Notes: generated from the sequence alone by a model not told the origin. A DNA stretch of 64,000 nt from Camarhynchus parvulus (GCF_901933205.1 NC_044585.1:2728001-2792000); one strand, 5' to 3'; shown: positions 24,425-38,304, counted from the stretch's first letter. Made by a program: numbers and translations.

Positions 24425-27400
24425 TAAACTTCTTCACTTGCAGTTTCCTCTAAAAAGAAAAGAAAACACCAACCACATACACTAAGTAATCAGCTCTATG
24501 GAGGAGATGGAGAAAGCAAAATCTCATTAAAGTGGCACATTAAATTGATAACGGATATTACACAGACCTAGAAGAATACATTATTGGCAAAATTCTCACA
24601 TTTTGTCTATCCTGAAAGCTGCAGGGCCAAACCCAAGTTCAGGAAGGCAGCGTTTCACAGTGGTGATGAGAAACAAGGGACGTTTTGTTTTCGAGGCTAC
24701 CAACTGAGCTGGCACTCCAGCAGCTGCTCCACAGCCCGCCCTGAAACACGAGAGCCCCACTAATTATGTCCTGGCAAGTGCTGAGGCTGCACAGAGGAAA
24801 GGTGGAGGAGCCTTTCACACACACCTGTCTCCCTCTGATGGCAAACACCGCGTTTGAGCCATCACGTGCTGCCCACCCTCACGTGCTTTGCCACAAAACT
24901 GCTGCACCAGCACCCTGCTCTGCAAGGACATCCCCAGGGCAGCTGCACTGCTGGCATGTGGTCACCTCTCTGTGCCCACACCTGTGTGGCTCTGTGGATC
25001 CAGGCACCAGAACAAGATCCAGGGCAGGGAGAAGTGTTCGAGGTGTCCACACAGGGACATCTTTGAGGACACCCCTGCTGACCATGCTCACTCTTCGCAA
25101 GGCTCTCTGCAGGCTCCCCTCCTGCCACTCCATTATTTTTGTTCATGTAAATCTCTATCCTATAAGCAAACCATTTGTTCATTATACCTGCACTGCCCAT
25201 CGTGGTTGTTGCATCCAGGACAGCGTCATCCTTCACCTACAGCCAGCCAGAACCAGGCCCCCCCAAACACAGCTCTCCCAGAAACACACACACGGTGCCA
25301 GTGCCACGGCTCAGGGCTGCATCCCAGCTCCTGCAGCGTCCTGCACTCAGCTCTGGGCTAAAGCTGGTGCTGCTTGTGGGGAAACAATCCTGCAGCTGCA
25401 ATTCACACCAGCAGACACACATCACCTGCACGGCCTTGCAGGTCACCTCGTACCCCTGCTTCAGATACGGGTGCAATTCACCGCAGTTTCAGCTAAAAAT
25501 ACAGAAGGGAGAACACAATTCCCTGAGCTTTGTGCCACAGTCAAGAGATAATTGCTTGCTGTCCTCGCCTGTCACTTCCAGAGTGGGCTGCAAACCTTAT
25601 TTAGCAAGCTTTAGCAATAATATTTTCTCATTAATTTAAGAAACAGCTTGGTACATCAGAGGGTTAGGAGAGAGAGAAACACAGCACTAACTGATAAATC
25701 ACCAAGCTCAGTTTTGGATGCAACATGAACCTCCAAAACACAAGATTTTTGGGCCCCATCCACAGGTGATCTGGCGTGGTCTCACCCATCAGGGTTTGAT
25801 GCCTTCACAGTTCACTCTGTTTTCAAGTCAGAAACCTAATTTCTCAGGATAAAATAAAAGGGTAAAGACAGTGATAATAAAAGAAAATATGATTAACTTG
25901 TGATTCACATCTGATCTCAGGAATATAATCTAATTTTAGACCTTTCATTGATTTAGAGCTCTATTGCTAATGCTGCATTTGAAAGGAAAGTGAATGATTC
26001 TTGGTGGTTTGGACATGCTTCAAAACCCTTGCTTTTCTCTACCTTCAGCTATCTTGTTTCTGTGTTTTGTTTGGTTTTAGTGGAAGAGATCAACAGAAGA
26101 GATCAGCGTGTGATCTAGCTATTAGGAGAAAGATAAAGATCATCCATTTAATCTTTTTTAAAGAAGAAAAACCCCAAGAAGTGTCTATATTGTCTGTGCT
26201 CCTACAGCAAAACCTTTGGTTTTTCAGTGGCTTCCTAAAGATGGCTTTTACTTTCTAGGATTTCAGGGATGTCAGTGATATGCCCTGCAAGGATCTGCCT
26301 GTCCATTACAAATCCCAACAGGTTTGTTTCAAGCAGCGATACTGAAACCTCACCCTCCAGCCCAGCTTCTAGGGAAGAGGATTAGAATGAATATAAGACA
26401 GAAATAAAGAAGATCTGGAGGCAGAGAGAACAGAAGGGGCAGGATGAGAAATAAACAAGGCTTTGTGCATGTGTGTGAGCAAGCAGGGAGGGAAAAAAGA
26501 CAGGAAAAAGCTGGTAGGAGGGAAAAAACAAGCTAACAAAGGAAGGAGTGGGCAAAACAGGCTCCTAAGAGGAAGGGGGGTGCAGGACATGGCTGAGACT
26601 GAGGTGGGTGTGAGCCCCTGGGTCCCTCAGCAGGACAGAGTGGGAGCACACGCCTCCCACAGCCTCACACCTCACCATGCAGGACAAGAGCACATCCAAC
26701 GCCAGCGCCAGGCCAAGGTTAGAAAAATTTAACAAGTTACTCTGGCATACCTGGGCCCAAACTACTGCTAGAGCCACTGCCATTCCCCCACAAGCTCCTC
26801 TGAGACGGCGTCAGGAGAACTGAGGGAAGACCCAGCCTGAGAACTGGGCACCTTAACCCTGGTGCTCAGAGGATTTACCTGCAGTCCTGCTGTGCTGCTC
26901 CTGCCCATCGTGGCCACAGCTCATACACCTCAGTGAAGAGGATCAAAGCAAAATTACTGCATATTCTTCCCCATTGGAGAGCTCCCTTCAGTAGGATCAT
27001 GAATCCCTACTAATCCTAGATGCATTTTTGTTTAACCTGACTCTGGCTCATCTCAAACTCCAGCAGGACATGGAGGAAAGTTACAAACGTCACTGTGGAG
27101 CTTCTGCACATACCAATGGCTCAGCACAAAGCTGAAATTCCCTACACCTCTGCCTGAACCTGAAAAAGAACAGTGCTGGAACCTGCAGTCCAATGGCTGC
27201 ATCACACACTGCTCTCTGACACAACAGAGCTTTTAACCTTCTGCTTTGACTCTTTCATGGCCTCGTGTTGAATTTGAATTTTTTATCTCTTGAGTTTGTT
27301 TGTCTCTTGCTTCCATCTCTCTACACAAACAGTGAGTGGCCTGATTCTTCATCCCAAGCCCCAGGCATTTATTCTGAAGCAATTGGAATGTTATGTCCAG

Positions 27401-30400
27401 AAAAGGACAGCACGTCCTTCCACCCTCTGCTCTCAGATGGGCCGGAAAGCACTCGGAGTTCTGCAGAGCCAGCACATCTCAGGGGAGACAGGGCTGGAGC
27501 TGAGCAGGTGTCCCAGCCACGACAAAACAACATTTTGTCTCTGCTTCAGTGCTGCTGAGTAGCCACTGACATTAGAAAAACCAATTACTGGCCACACAAG
27601 CCCAGCCTCACCTGCTGCTGACAGAATGTGCCACAGCCAGGAGGGCTCATGTTCAACCTGAGCTCACCCACCTCTGCTCACAGTGCCAGCTGCTGTACTG
27701 CTCACCTGGCATAACAAATCTCCATTTCAGGAGTATGTGCAACTTGCTTTACAACAAGAACAGGCTCAGTCTTTCTGCTTATGCAGCTAGAAATTCACTG
27801 CACAGGGACAAAATGAAATAGAGACCACCCAGAGAACATGACGTAGATCCAGAGGCAAAATTAAATTTATTGTAGAATTGTCTACTTCATGCAAGACCCA
27901 AAGGCTCAGCAATCAGGTCTAATAAGAAAAAATTAATTAACAATCTGCTTTACTCACTGGGGAAGTGTATATTTAACATCTCAAGCCCTTGAGGCATCAG
28001 CATGGCAAGCTTCTTGAAACTTAAGAAAAATAACCTGTATCACTCAACAGGCTGGACAGCTACAATTAGTATTTCTTCATAAGCCCTTGTTTGATTTTGT
28101 TAATTCCTTCTTGATACCCCGGGCTATGTTCCGGCCTTTCCCCTGTTATTAAATAAACCTTTTTTGTCATTCACAAACCTGTAAACCTGCTGCTCTGTTC
28201 GTTTGTAGTGACTTGGAACACTCTGTTCTCTCTCATATTTCAGTCCCAATGAGAAACTCCTCCTTGAAAATTCAATAAAGCATCTGCACAGCACGTTCCC
28301 ATGAAGCAACTCACCAGCAGAGCCCAAGCAAGCTTTAGTTTGGCATCTCCAGTTGACTTTGGACCAAGGTGCTGCCCCTTCTCTCTCCTGAGTGCCAAAA
28401 CACTGAGCTGAGCCCTTGGCCAGTGCTTGGTTCGGATCACCCAGCTCAGAGCAGCTCCCCTGCTGCTCTGGGCCCTGCAGGCTGAGCCCATCCTGCTCTG
28501 GGGGCTTTGGGCTGCCCAGGCTCTGGCAGCTGCTGCAGAGCAGATGCACCTCAGTGCCTGGGACACCTCAGCCTGACAGCTCCTCTCACCTGTCAGCGAA
28601 ACCTGCAGATGCTCAGCAGCCCTCGGGGCACCCGGGGCAGTCTGTGGGCACGCAGGTGACAGACTGCAGCCTCCCCTGGCCCCACAGGGGCTTCTGTGCC
28701 TGCTCTAGGATGGGGCAGCAGGGGCAGCGGGCAGCTTCAGGGAACCAGGGGGATGTTCATTCCACAGATCACAATCTTGCATCTCCTTCTACATGACCCT
28801 TCCCGGGTACCAGCCGCATGCAGATTACCTAATTCCCTTAGGGAAAAATCCTTGAATTCACACATGGCCCTAAGCAGAAAAATTGGTGCTGCTAAATCAT
28901 TGGTTTCCTACTTTCCAAAGCCTGGAGGGGGAGATGCTTGTCAGTTTTTATCCCCTCTTTGAAATCCCTTCAGCTCAAAGAGAATCTCCCTATCTTTCAA
29001 ATCAAAGACTCCAAGAAATCTTGTCTCTCCCCACCACTTCAGAGGATCAAGTCAATAAACGAGCCAATGTGCTCACAGGCAGAACACAAATTTGCAAAAC
29101 AACCGGGGCTGTAAAACATGCTGAAAACAGGTGTCCTTCGGGGAGCACTTCTCTGTGCTGCTCAAGGGTTTCCTTTCTGTAGTTCAGTGTTTTATGAGTA
29201 CTCCACACAGAGCAGTTTCTGGTCCCTGAGTGCTCACACACAGCTGTGGGGAGCACCCCCAGCCCTGCCTCCCTCACAAGGATGGAGAGCTGGGGCTGGG
29301 TGGGGCAGGAAAGAGGAGGAAGGAGGCATCACCCACCTAACCAAGACATACATTTTCTGATTCCTCCCTTTGCTTTGTTATTGGCTGCTGCCTAAATGAT
29401 CTTTTAGGTCATCTGCTTACAGTAATAGGAGGAAATTAAATATTAATAATAGACTATTTCCCTCTAGACTGCTCTTTGTTAACAAAGGATACGAGTGAAA
29501 CAAAGCAGGCAAAATTATCAGCGCACCATGGTCTTGGTTTTCAGGTACCTGGAGCACTTGCACTTTCCCTCAGCCCTCCCTGGAGGCCCTTGCCTGCCTG
29601 CATGGGCACCACTGCAAGTGCAGAGCATGGGCAGGTGTGGACATTCTTGTTCTATCAAGGGGCTCCACGTGGCAGTCTGACCCTTCCAGGCACCGTTTCA
29701 GATTTTATCCAAAATATCATCTGAGCCACTGATGCTCTGGCTGCAGAAATGCAAGGCCAAGGATTTTTGGAAACACAGACTTTGTCTCCTCTTGGGAAGT
29801 GAAGTCTGCTGTAATATAAACCTGCAGTGGGGTAATGAGCTTTCTGGATAGGCTTTGCAAGTTCTCCTGAAATAATAAGTAAAATGAGAGTTTCAGCTTT
29901 GCTAGATTTGGTGTAATCCCCTCTTACAGGAAAGCAACAGCCCTCCAAGACTTAAAACCTTCCCTTCACGTACTGGTGAAAGGCAGAAGAAATGGCTCCT
30001 CAGAGACCTGTACTGTGCCTGAACTTTGTCTATCAGTTTGAAAATGGGAAAGAGGGGCAACAATTCTGTTCTACATTTCCATCCCTGCTGCAGTCCAGGC
30101 CAAGAAAGGAGGCTGTGCCACAGGCATGGTGAACCTGGGTGTAAAGCCTTGGCTGCTTTACTAGAGATACCCAGACTGCTGCACCAGTGACAGCAGCCAA
30201 AACTGTGACCAAACCACACCCTGCCAGCCTGTCCTGTGCCTCTCCTCTCCTCCTGGTTATGCCCATTAGGAAAGAAAACTAAAAACAAAACTGCCCCAAA
30301 AGTGAAATCCCACTGGACAACAAACAAGATGGACTGGCTGACAGGAATGGCAAAGCCCAAACCAATATTGCAGCTTTGCCTCCTGCCCTCCAAGTGCTAG

Positions 30401-32029
30401 AAGTGGATTAATTTTTATTGTGGTAGCGGAAGATTAGAACAGAACACATTTGACCATATTTTTTTCCTAAGTGGATGTTATAAATGTTTAAAAAGCAAGG
30501 GAAAAAAACCTCACAGTAATTATTCCAATTCTAATGGTCACAAAAAGCCAAGGAGGGCAAAACTAAGTAAGGATGAATGACCAGCAGTTAAATAAGCCAG
30601 ATCAAACAAACTGAAGGGAAAACAGCTCCCCTGTGCTCACCAGTCTCGCTGGGCAGCAGGCATCATGATGTATTGCCAAAAGACACCAAGACATTGAATT
30701 TTTTAGCAAATTTTTTGTACTCAGGACAGCTGATGTTCATTTATCTATGTGGAGTTTCTAAAAAAAAAAAAAAGAGCATTTGGATAGGCTTTCATAAGGC
30801 AGACGAGTAAAAAAGCATAATTAAAACCATGTACCATGGCCAGAAACAAGTTACTACTGCCAATATCATCCACAATGTCTCTGAGGAGCCAGTTTTCCTT
30901 TCCTGTGTGAGGGAAGAACTCAAAGGCAAACTCTGCCTCCTCACAGCCCTACTAAAGCCAGCTGTGTTCACACATGAGGAGCATTTCCTTCCAGGACAAA
31001 ATAAGAGAAATTAGGAAACAGAATATAAAGAAGAGGTGACCCGCTGAGGAATACAGGCAAGGGAAGAATTTACTCTGAAGATATTTATCATATTGCTAAT
31101 GCATCCATTCTGGTCTATTTTAAAATAATGGAGCAGACTTCTCTCCGGATGTGACTTTGCCTCTCATTTCTGTGTGAAGTTTCCAGACAGGCAGTTGAGA
31201 ATTGGGTACATCTGTTCGTTTTCTTGCATTTTTATCCAGTTATTCCCAAACCCTATTTGCTTTCTCTACGTGCAGATTTTCTCTGCACCGTAGCCCGTGA
31301 TGATCCCTGCTCCTGCTCCCTCCAGCACTGTCCTGCAGGCTGCCAGGAGTGTTTGCATAAACCCTGATGGTGAAACAAAAACTCACCCCGGAGCAGGCAG
31401 AGCTGCTGTAGCAGCTCAACCAACATCCTTCCACAGCAGGAAGAACGTAACTCTTATTATCTCTCTCCATGTAACTTAAAATGATTCCCCAGCTGTCCAT
31501 CCCTATCCTGATGAAAGCATTGCAGGACTCTGTTCATCCCGAAAGCAGGCAAAAGCCACAATAACAAATTTTCTGTCACCTGAGTTTGTTTCCAGCAACT
31601 TTCCCTCAGCCATTTTGTAAGGTACTCTGACTGCTAATGCTTATTTGCTCAGGGTCAGCCTCGCCATCCTGTCAGTGCTTCTGTCGCAGCCTCAGATCTG
31701 TTTCAGACACTTTCAGGACTCTGCCACCCTCTGTGGATAAGGAGTGGATGCTCTGGTGATGCCCCGAGGCCGCATGGCCTCACTTTCTCATTCCCTCTCC
31801 TTTGCTGTGACTCGCAGCACGCTGCTGTCACCCTGTGAGTGACTTGCATTTCCACTGCCTCGGCCACACCGACACTGCACGTACTCACAGGGACTGGGTT
31901 TTTTGCCCGAGTCCTTGATTATAATCCGATTGATGAAGAATTTCCAGCGTCCCTGTTGCTGATGCAGAGAGTCAGCGTGGTGCTGGGAGGACTCTCAAGC
32001 CCTGCTGCAGGTTCAGTGCAATGCAGCAT

Positions 32030-32120
32030 TTCCCGCCCCTGCGCTGCGGTCAGGCCGCGTCCGCCCCGCGCCGCTCCCGCTTCCTGCGCCGGCCGGGCAA
32101 TCACCCTGCTCACGGCCCAG
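32030..32120. promoter_or_regulatory. Short CpG-rich patch, possible alternative promoter
   Basis: About 90 bp hold more than ten CpGs and GC-box-like CCGCCCC sequences in an otherwise CpG-poor region. It is a smaller version of the islands at 33.7 and 37-38 kb. It could be a minor promoter or enhancer for ADORA2A. I see no strong donor tied to it on either strand, so no transcript is proposed. Confidence 0.3.
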
Positions 32121-32231
32121 CTCTGCCCTTCTGCATCACACCTCACCCTGGAGAACCAGCAGCCGCTCCTAAATCGCTTCTGAAAATATTCCCCTGCGTT
32201 TGCTTGCTGTTCATGAGCTGCTGTTCTTGTC

Positions 32232-32290
32232 CGGAGAGGAGAGAGGGGAGAGGAGAGAGGGGAGAGGAGAGAGGAGAGAGGAGAGGAGAG
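32232..32290 (+). repeat. GGAGAGGAGAGAG-type purine repeat
   Basis: This is a nearly pure G/A tract with imperfect units of 6 to 13 bases (ggagag, gagaggggagag) for about 58 bp, lying just beside the CpG-rich patch. Homopurine-homopyrimidine mirror-type tracts such as this can form triplex structures; that is general knowledge, not shown here. Confidence 0.85.
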
Positions 32291-33673
32291 TTGTCAGGAC
32301 CCCACTACAGCAGAGATCTCTCCACCAGCCTTGGCAACTGGCCCTTCTCAGTGGTCCTGTGAAAACTTTAGATATTTTACAGTCTCTGCACAAGACATCA
32401 TAGAAAAGGTCCATCTGTAAAGAAACCTGTGATCGTTTCTCAAATGCATGACAACCATGGTCCTCACACCTTGCCAAACAAGGATAAACCCAAAAAAGAC
32501 CCCCAAGGCAAATTCCTTAGGGACTGTGACATTTGACTCCAAACACAGAAGATGTTAATCAGACAGAGATGGATCCCGGGGAGCTCTCAGAACAGACTCC
32601 CCAAGCCTTTAGGATGGTTTCTCCCACATGGACTGCGTCCATCTCTTGCCTGCTGTAATCATCCTGCTGGGCTGTAGGGTGGCCACATGGAGGAAAAGGA
32701 AGGTTTCCCTTTAGGCATGGGGTAGGAAAGTTAACAAGAACCCTAAATGAATCACAATGGTCAAGCAAAGTTTGCATCAACATTTTGTAAGACACGGGAT
32801 GACATAAAACAAAGTTTTTCAGGTGATTCACAAAGTTAGGTGCCTCAGTTTTAAAAGGTCTGCTAAGGAGGCCTTGCATTTTGGGATTATCAGGAACAGT
32901 CCCAGATTATCCCTGACTAGGCAGCCATCAGCAAGGGTCATTTTTTTTTGCCAAAATTCGGGCTGCAGAACATTCTACAAACTTTTTACAAGTCAGTGTG
33001 CTTCCCCAGACATGCTGAAGGAGCTGTAATGGTGCTGGTGCCAGGCCAGGTCAGTCTGATGTGATTTTCCACCGTCCCATTGAACCTGGGCACTGATCTG
33101 TGGATTGGACGTATGTGGAAACTGCAATTATTCAAATCAATTTCAATCACGTGCCTCTCTTCTGAAGATTTTAGTAAAAAGCTGCCTGCCTCTTAGCTAT
33201 CTTTTATCCAGGGGACTGTTTCCTATGGAAAATCCCAGCCTGTGCCCAAGTATATGGATCTTATACTGAAACCGAAGTTGTTACTATCAGAGAATATGAC
33301 ATTTAACCACCTACTTCCCTTAAGTCCTTAAGCTCCACAGCTGATTCATACCAGGATCTGAAAATCCTGCTCTGTTGGGGAAAACTCAATAACCAAAATG
33401 ATAGGGCTGTTTGTGGAGGACTTTCCCAGCACAAGAAGGGGAATTTGCATAAGAGGCCAATATTAGAGAACAGGCAGAGAGAGCAGAAATATTTAGTTAG
33501 AAAAAATGAGAGGGTGGGGGGGGGGAAGAGGAGACAAGAAGCAAAAGCAGAACACGACAGTGCAAACCCAAACCAAAACATCTCCAACAAAGCAAAGCCA
33601 GGAGAAAAACAGAGACTCTGAGGTCTGAATACTAAATGAGGAAACTTCTAACAGGGAAAACTGCAAAGCTCAC

Positions 33674-33995
33674 CATTCCCGAAGGGATGCACTAAAAGCT
33701 CGCGCTTGGCTCCGCTCGGCAGCGCTCCTGCCCTGCCCGGGGATGCTCGGCCGGGCCCCACGGCTCGGGATCGCTTCCCGAGGCTCCAGCAGGCACCCGC
33801 TCGCGGGGAGCCGCGGGACGAGGGCCACGGCAGGAGCTGGGAGCGCGGGCAGGGCCGCGGGGACGCGGGGAATGCCGTGCGGCGGCCGGGCGCGCACGGA
33901 GCGGCCCCGGGCTGCACGGAGCAGCGCGCCCGCCTGCCCCCTGCGCTGCGAGCGATCACAAACGCCAATCGGCGCACGGACAGGAGCCCGGCATG
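33674..33995 (-). promoter_or_regulatory. ADORA2A: CpG island with a possible non-coding first exon of ADORA2A
   Basis: The stretch is dense in CpG for about 300 bp, and its lower edge holds a minus-strand donor GAATG/GTGAGC at 33,674/33,673. A transcript starting in the island and running on the minus strand could splice from here to the acceptor at 24,450. ORFs on both strands are explained by GC richness (few stop codons) and look non-protein. The link to ADORA2A rests on strand, position and the known use of several first exons in mammals. Confidence 0.4.
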
Positions 33996-36279
33996 TCACC
34001 CGGCACGTCTCCAAAGCTCCAGGAAAACCCCCCTTTCCTCTCCTTGTCTCGCAGAGGCACAGGAAGGTTCCCTCAGCCCCGCATGCCTTTCCCTCCCCCT
34101 GGCTCAAATCAGCCTTGCAAGAAGTTTCTTTCCCTCCCTGCTAACTTCTCCATTGTCTCAGATGCATTGTTTGCAAATGTTCCCTAAAAATGCTTTGTGA
34201 AGTATTCTTTATTCCCGTTTCAAGTCTTTCCACATCCCTGTGTAACACCTGGACTTTATCTTGTTACCTGTCAGATAGTGATAAACCTACTGCATGCAAC
34301 CCCTGACTTACCATCTAAGATAAATACAATTTGTCTTGTAGCTGTCATTTCTCTTCAAACCCTGTCTTCCACAGCTGCCTTTGTAGTGGTAATAAAATTA
34401 CTTTATTTGGGCTTGAAATGTGTAACTTTTAAAGAAATAAAAATGTAACAATCCCCATCAGCAAGAGCCCCAGGACCCAGGCTGAGGAATGAAAGAGATC
34501 ACACCTTTACCCACTCACATTTACCAAATACCTGCATTTGGTGAAGTGCTTTGAAATACTCTTTGCTGATTGCCTGTGGGTTGCCCACTGTGATCAGGAT
34601 GAAGAATGAGTTAGAGCAAAGGGGTTTAAGCTGCACATCAGGGTATTTCCTGCACACCAGGAAAGTGAGGAGTCTCCACTGCTGGTCTTTAGGAGCAGGA
34701 TGGAGAAAGATGTCAGGAATGGCAAATCCATAGCTGATCCTGCCTTTGGACACAGGTCTGGAGTAGATGACCTCCAAGTGCCTCCTAAGGATATTTTCCA
34801 TAATTGAGAATTGTATGTGCCATCTGTCCATTCTGATCTACAGAGATCTACTGCAGGAAAAGAAAAAGTGCAACACAACCAATAATTATCCCTGATACAG
34901 ATGCAACCTTTGTGAAGGGAGAGGAATCTTCTGACTACAGGAGGAACTGAAGCCTCCAGAGGTTAAATCACCTTCTGTGCATCTGCCAGACCCTCCTGCC
35001 CTCCCAGGAGAGAATGCTGCCAGTTCTTCACCCCTAACAGTCCAACCCCCAATATTCAACCACCAAAGCATCTCAATAAGTGGCAGCTTCCTCAGCATTT
35101 TTTGAAATGAGCAGAGAGGCAAGGAACTGGTGCTGTTTTGCCCAAGTAGCTTTACCAAGGCTGTTCAGGTGCACTCTGCAAAACCTGGAGATGCCCCATG
35201 AAGCAACCAAACCTTCTGGTCCTAAATACCAGATATCCTGATAAAAGGGAACAACCCTCCACTGACTTGTGAGGTTCTTCTCTGATTCCTTGACACACAG
35301 CTCAAGATCTCTTTCCTGGCTTTTACTTTAAAGTCCAACCAAAAAAAAAAAGTTTAATAGCCCATCTCCATTTTCAGATGGAAATCACACAATAAAGAAC
35401 AACCTTGGGATTTAATCACCATCCAGATCAAATGAGAAAATGAACAAGCAGAGCCAGAACCTCTTTGAGCTGAAGACAGGGACAAACTTTGCAGGACACC
35501 AAGAGAGATGTTGGCGCCAGCCTTTGGGTGGAGAACACCTCACTCCCAGCTGTGCAGAACTCAGAGACTTCCCCCACTCTGTGCCTTGTCCCACCTGGTG
35601 TGGGCAGAAATGTCAAACCCCAGTGAAGAGCTGAAGCACAGTGAAAATGATGAGAAATCTGTGAAACCTTAAACATCCTGTGCAGACAAGAAATCATGCA
35701 GCCATCAGTCAGCCAGGCAGAAAGGAAGTGGTAAAGGGAGAGGCTTTCCCTCAACACCAAATGGAAAAGCAGCCAGGTTCAAAAACAAGGGGGCACCAGA
35801 CCCTTCTGAGAGACAGGACTGAAAGGAAGAGTAAAGATTCCCCCCAAACCTTCTGCAGGGCTGAGCTGTTCCCAGAGGTTCTCAGGAGAACTTAAGCACA
35901 CAGCTCTACTTGAAATCTGTCATTGAAGATTAAACAAAAAAGATGAAGAGCTTTCAAAAGTTGATTATATTCAAATGCAATAATAGCAGCAGCCCTTATG
36001 GAAACACCCTATTAAAATACCAGCAAAAACAGAAATGCAAACATGGGATACCTGGCAGAGGCCTTCCAGCTCAGACCTTTAGTGCCTTTTGCACCCACTG
36101 ATAGAGGGACAGAGGCTGAAAACATCATTATTGGAACAACATCCCCTGGCCTGGTACAGGGTCATGCTGATTCTATTTTTTATGTACAAAATACATACGG
36201 AAAGACACAGATTATATACACATGAAAATTACAAATGTACCACATGGCCACCATTAAAAAGGAGACCTGCTTGCCTTTG

Positions 36280-36297
36280 TTTGTTTTTTTTTTTTCA
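36280..36297 (+). repeat. T-rich tract
   Basis: A run of about 13 T follows tttgtttg near 36,285-36,296, with an AATAAA-type signal on the minus strand close by (ttttatttt near 36,317). It could be the reverse of a poly-A tail of an old retrocopy, but no source gene can be recognised next to it. Confidence 0.4.
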
Positions 36298-37194
36298 CAC
36301 CCTGCAATAGGTCATTTTTATTTTAGGTACACACATACATGTTTGCAGTTTGTACCCACATGTTTTCTCTACAAATTCAGAGGTTCACAGCTTTCCCGGT
36401 TAATTCAGAATTTAATCCATTTGCCACATTAGACAGGATTTCGTTTCCATAGGTTTTTGTGGTACTTGATTACATTTATATTGACTTTTTTATTGAGATT
36501 CAGAATAAGGTATTTCCTCAACAGACCTAATCCAATTGAAATATTTCTCACATCCTTGCTGGTCATTTTATCTAATGTTTTTCTAGCTCACTTGGGCAAT
36601 ATGCTCCAGGGGTGTCTCTAACTGCAGGGACCATGCTTTCTCTCCCTGTGCTAGTTTCCCTCATGCAGAAGAATGAATTTATCAATTACTCCAGTTCTTG
36701 AGTTACATGTGCCTGAGACTTACAAGCCTGATAAGAAACCTGAAAACAAATACATCCAAAGACAGAGTTATCTAATAGCTGGCCATCTGCTTAGGAAAAT
36801 CATTTTAAGTAGTTACAGCAATTCTATTAACTATTTACCAAGTGAGTCATGTTGTTCTCTTTAAGTTAACCCTTCCTGTCTCTCTGTGGGCTCAGCGCCC
36901 CAGGTAGGTTTGAAGAAGGTGCTCAACCACCTTCCCTCCTTTCAGGCCATGGCAAAACCTGCACTCGAGACCCCCCAAACTCACACTGGCCAGGACAGAA
37001 AAGAGCAGTAAAGCAGCCGTGACTCTCAGACCATGCAGAAATCTCCTCCCGGGAGCATCCCCGGCCAGGGCATCGCGCAGCAGCGCCGGCCCGGCGGGAC
37101 GGGAACGCACCTGGGGCGGGCAGGTCAGCCAGGGCAGGGCAGAACCCCGCGCTCACATCCCGCAGCCTGTCTGCCCGCCCTGCAGTCCTCTCCC

Positions 37195-37257
37195 GGCACA
37201 GGGCACAGGGCACAGGGCACAGGGCACAGGGCACAGGGCACACGGCACAGGGCACAG
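37195..37257 (+). repeat. GGCACAG heptamer tandem repeat
   Basis: Nine consecutive 7-base units are present; eight are exactly GGCACAG and the seventh ends in C instead of G. The array lies inside the main CpG island. High identity among units points to recent slippage and likely copy-number variation. Confidence 0.95.
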
Positions 37258-38149
37258 GCCCCTCGGGCAGGGCCGGCTCCATCGCGGGCGCCGGGGCTGA
37301 GCGCTCCCGGGCACAGGCAAAGGCGCTCTGCTGAGGAACTCTCAGCTGCTGGGCAGAGATAAGGCAGAGATGGGGCTTTTGGGGCGAGCAATGGGACAAG
37401 ACCGCACAGGTTTGGAGCGATCTATTCAGTCCCTGCCCTTTTCCCTTTAACACGACTGTGAAGCGGATAGAAATCTCCTCGGAAAGCACTACAGAGAAGT
37501 TTGCAGGATGAAGGGTGCTCCCCCGGAATCACTATTTTACCATTAAGCACAAATATCTGCGGGAAGGCCGAGGAGGGGTGGGTGCAGGGAGGCAAAGTCC
37601 AGCACCTGATGTTTGAGGGAAGATCCGCGGAGCAAACATCCCGGAGCGCGGGGGTGTGTCGAGGGACTGACAGTCGGGAACCGGCACGGGGTGAAACGCA
37701 CCGGCTGCCCGGGGAAACGCCATGCGAGCCGGGGCAGGAGAAAGCGGCAGCAGGGCAAAATCGCCCCGTCCTGGGGCTGGGGGCTCGGCTGCACCGAGAG
37801 GGCAGCGGGCGGCCACTTTTCAAATTCGCGGGACAGGCAGGAGAGGAACCGCGGCTGCCGCGGACGCCGTGAGGGAAACCGAGCCCCGGCTGCCGGGGCC
37901 GCGCCGCGCTCGGGATGCTCCGGCGGGACGAGCCCCGCACCCGCCCCGGCCGGGAGGTCCCGCTCCGCCCCGGGAGCTGCACCCCGGGCCCCGCCGCCCC
38001 TCCCCGCGGCCCCGCCGGCCTCACCCACCTGGCCTGGGGGCTCCGCTCCGGCCGCGCCCGGAGCCGGCGGCGGTGCCGGCGCTGCCCCGCTCCGCTCCCG
38101 CCTCCGCGCAGGACGCGGCCGCCGCGGCTCCCCTGCAGGGCGGCGCGGG

Positions 38150-38192
38150 GCGGGCGCGGCACCGGCAGCGGCACCGGCAGCGGCACCGGGAG
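38150..38192 (+). repeat. Short CACCGGCAGCGG repeat
   Basis: A 12-base unit GGCACCGGCAGC is repeated a little under three times, then degenerates, at the densest point of the CpG island. It explains the Ala/Gly/Thr/Arg-type repetitive translations in the overlapping frames. Confidence 0.75.
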
Positions 38193-38304
38193 CGCGGGAT
38201 GGGCCCCCGGCAGCCCCGCGGCTTTACCGGGCGGCCGGCGGCGAGCCGGCACCCACACGGAGAGCCCGGAGAGCATCGCGGGCTGCGGGACAGAGGGAAC
38301 TTAC

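Larger units (their letters stand above)
23924..24449 (-). other. ADORA2A: ADORA2A 5' UTR in the first coding exon
   Basis: A strong acceptor (ttttcttttctttttag followed by AGG) lies at 24,450 on the minus strand and no better one is seen between it and the ATG. A non-coding first exon would therefore splice to 24,449, leaving 526 bases of 5' UTR in the coding exon. Mammalian ADORA2A has the same plan: alternative non-coding first exons spliced to one exon carrying UTR and the start. The leader holds several upstream ATGs, including those at 24,424, 24,277 and 23,958. Confidence 0.55.
24450..38304 (-). other. ADORA2A: Probable 5' intron region of ADORA2A with CpG patches
   Basis: If the first exon ending at 38,305 is used and spliced to 24,449, this 13.9-kb span is intronic. 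Both strands carry only chance ORFs. Within it are CpG-rich patches at 32.03-32.12 and 33.69-33.99 kb, the lower part of the island at 37.0-38.3 kb, a purine repeat at 32,232-32,290, a run of ten G at 33,516-33,525 and a run of about 14 A near 30,760. Otherwise I see nothing in it. It may contain further non-coding first exons. Confidence 0.45.

Noticed and set aside
24766..25551. 261-codon plus ORF
   Set aside because: Translation is His/Thr/Cys/Pro-rich without domain, and alternative frames in the same place are open too; likely chance.
26879..26900. Minus-strand donor CTGCAG/GTAAAT at 26,879
   Set aside because: It could end a non-coding exon, but no acceptor, CpG context or conservation supports it.
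33648..34200. ORFs of 110-165 codons on both strands at 33.6-34.2 kb
   Set aside because: Same GC-island effect, with overlapping frames and no recognisable protein.
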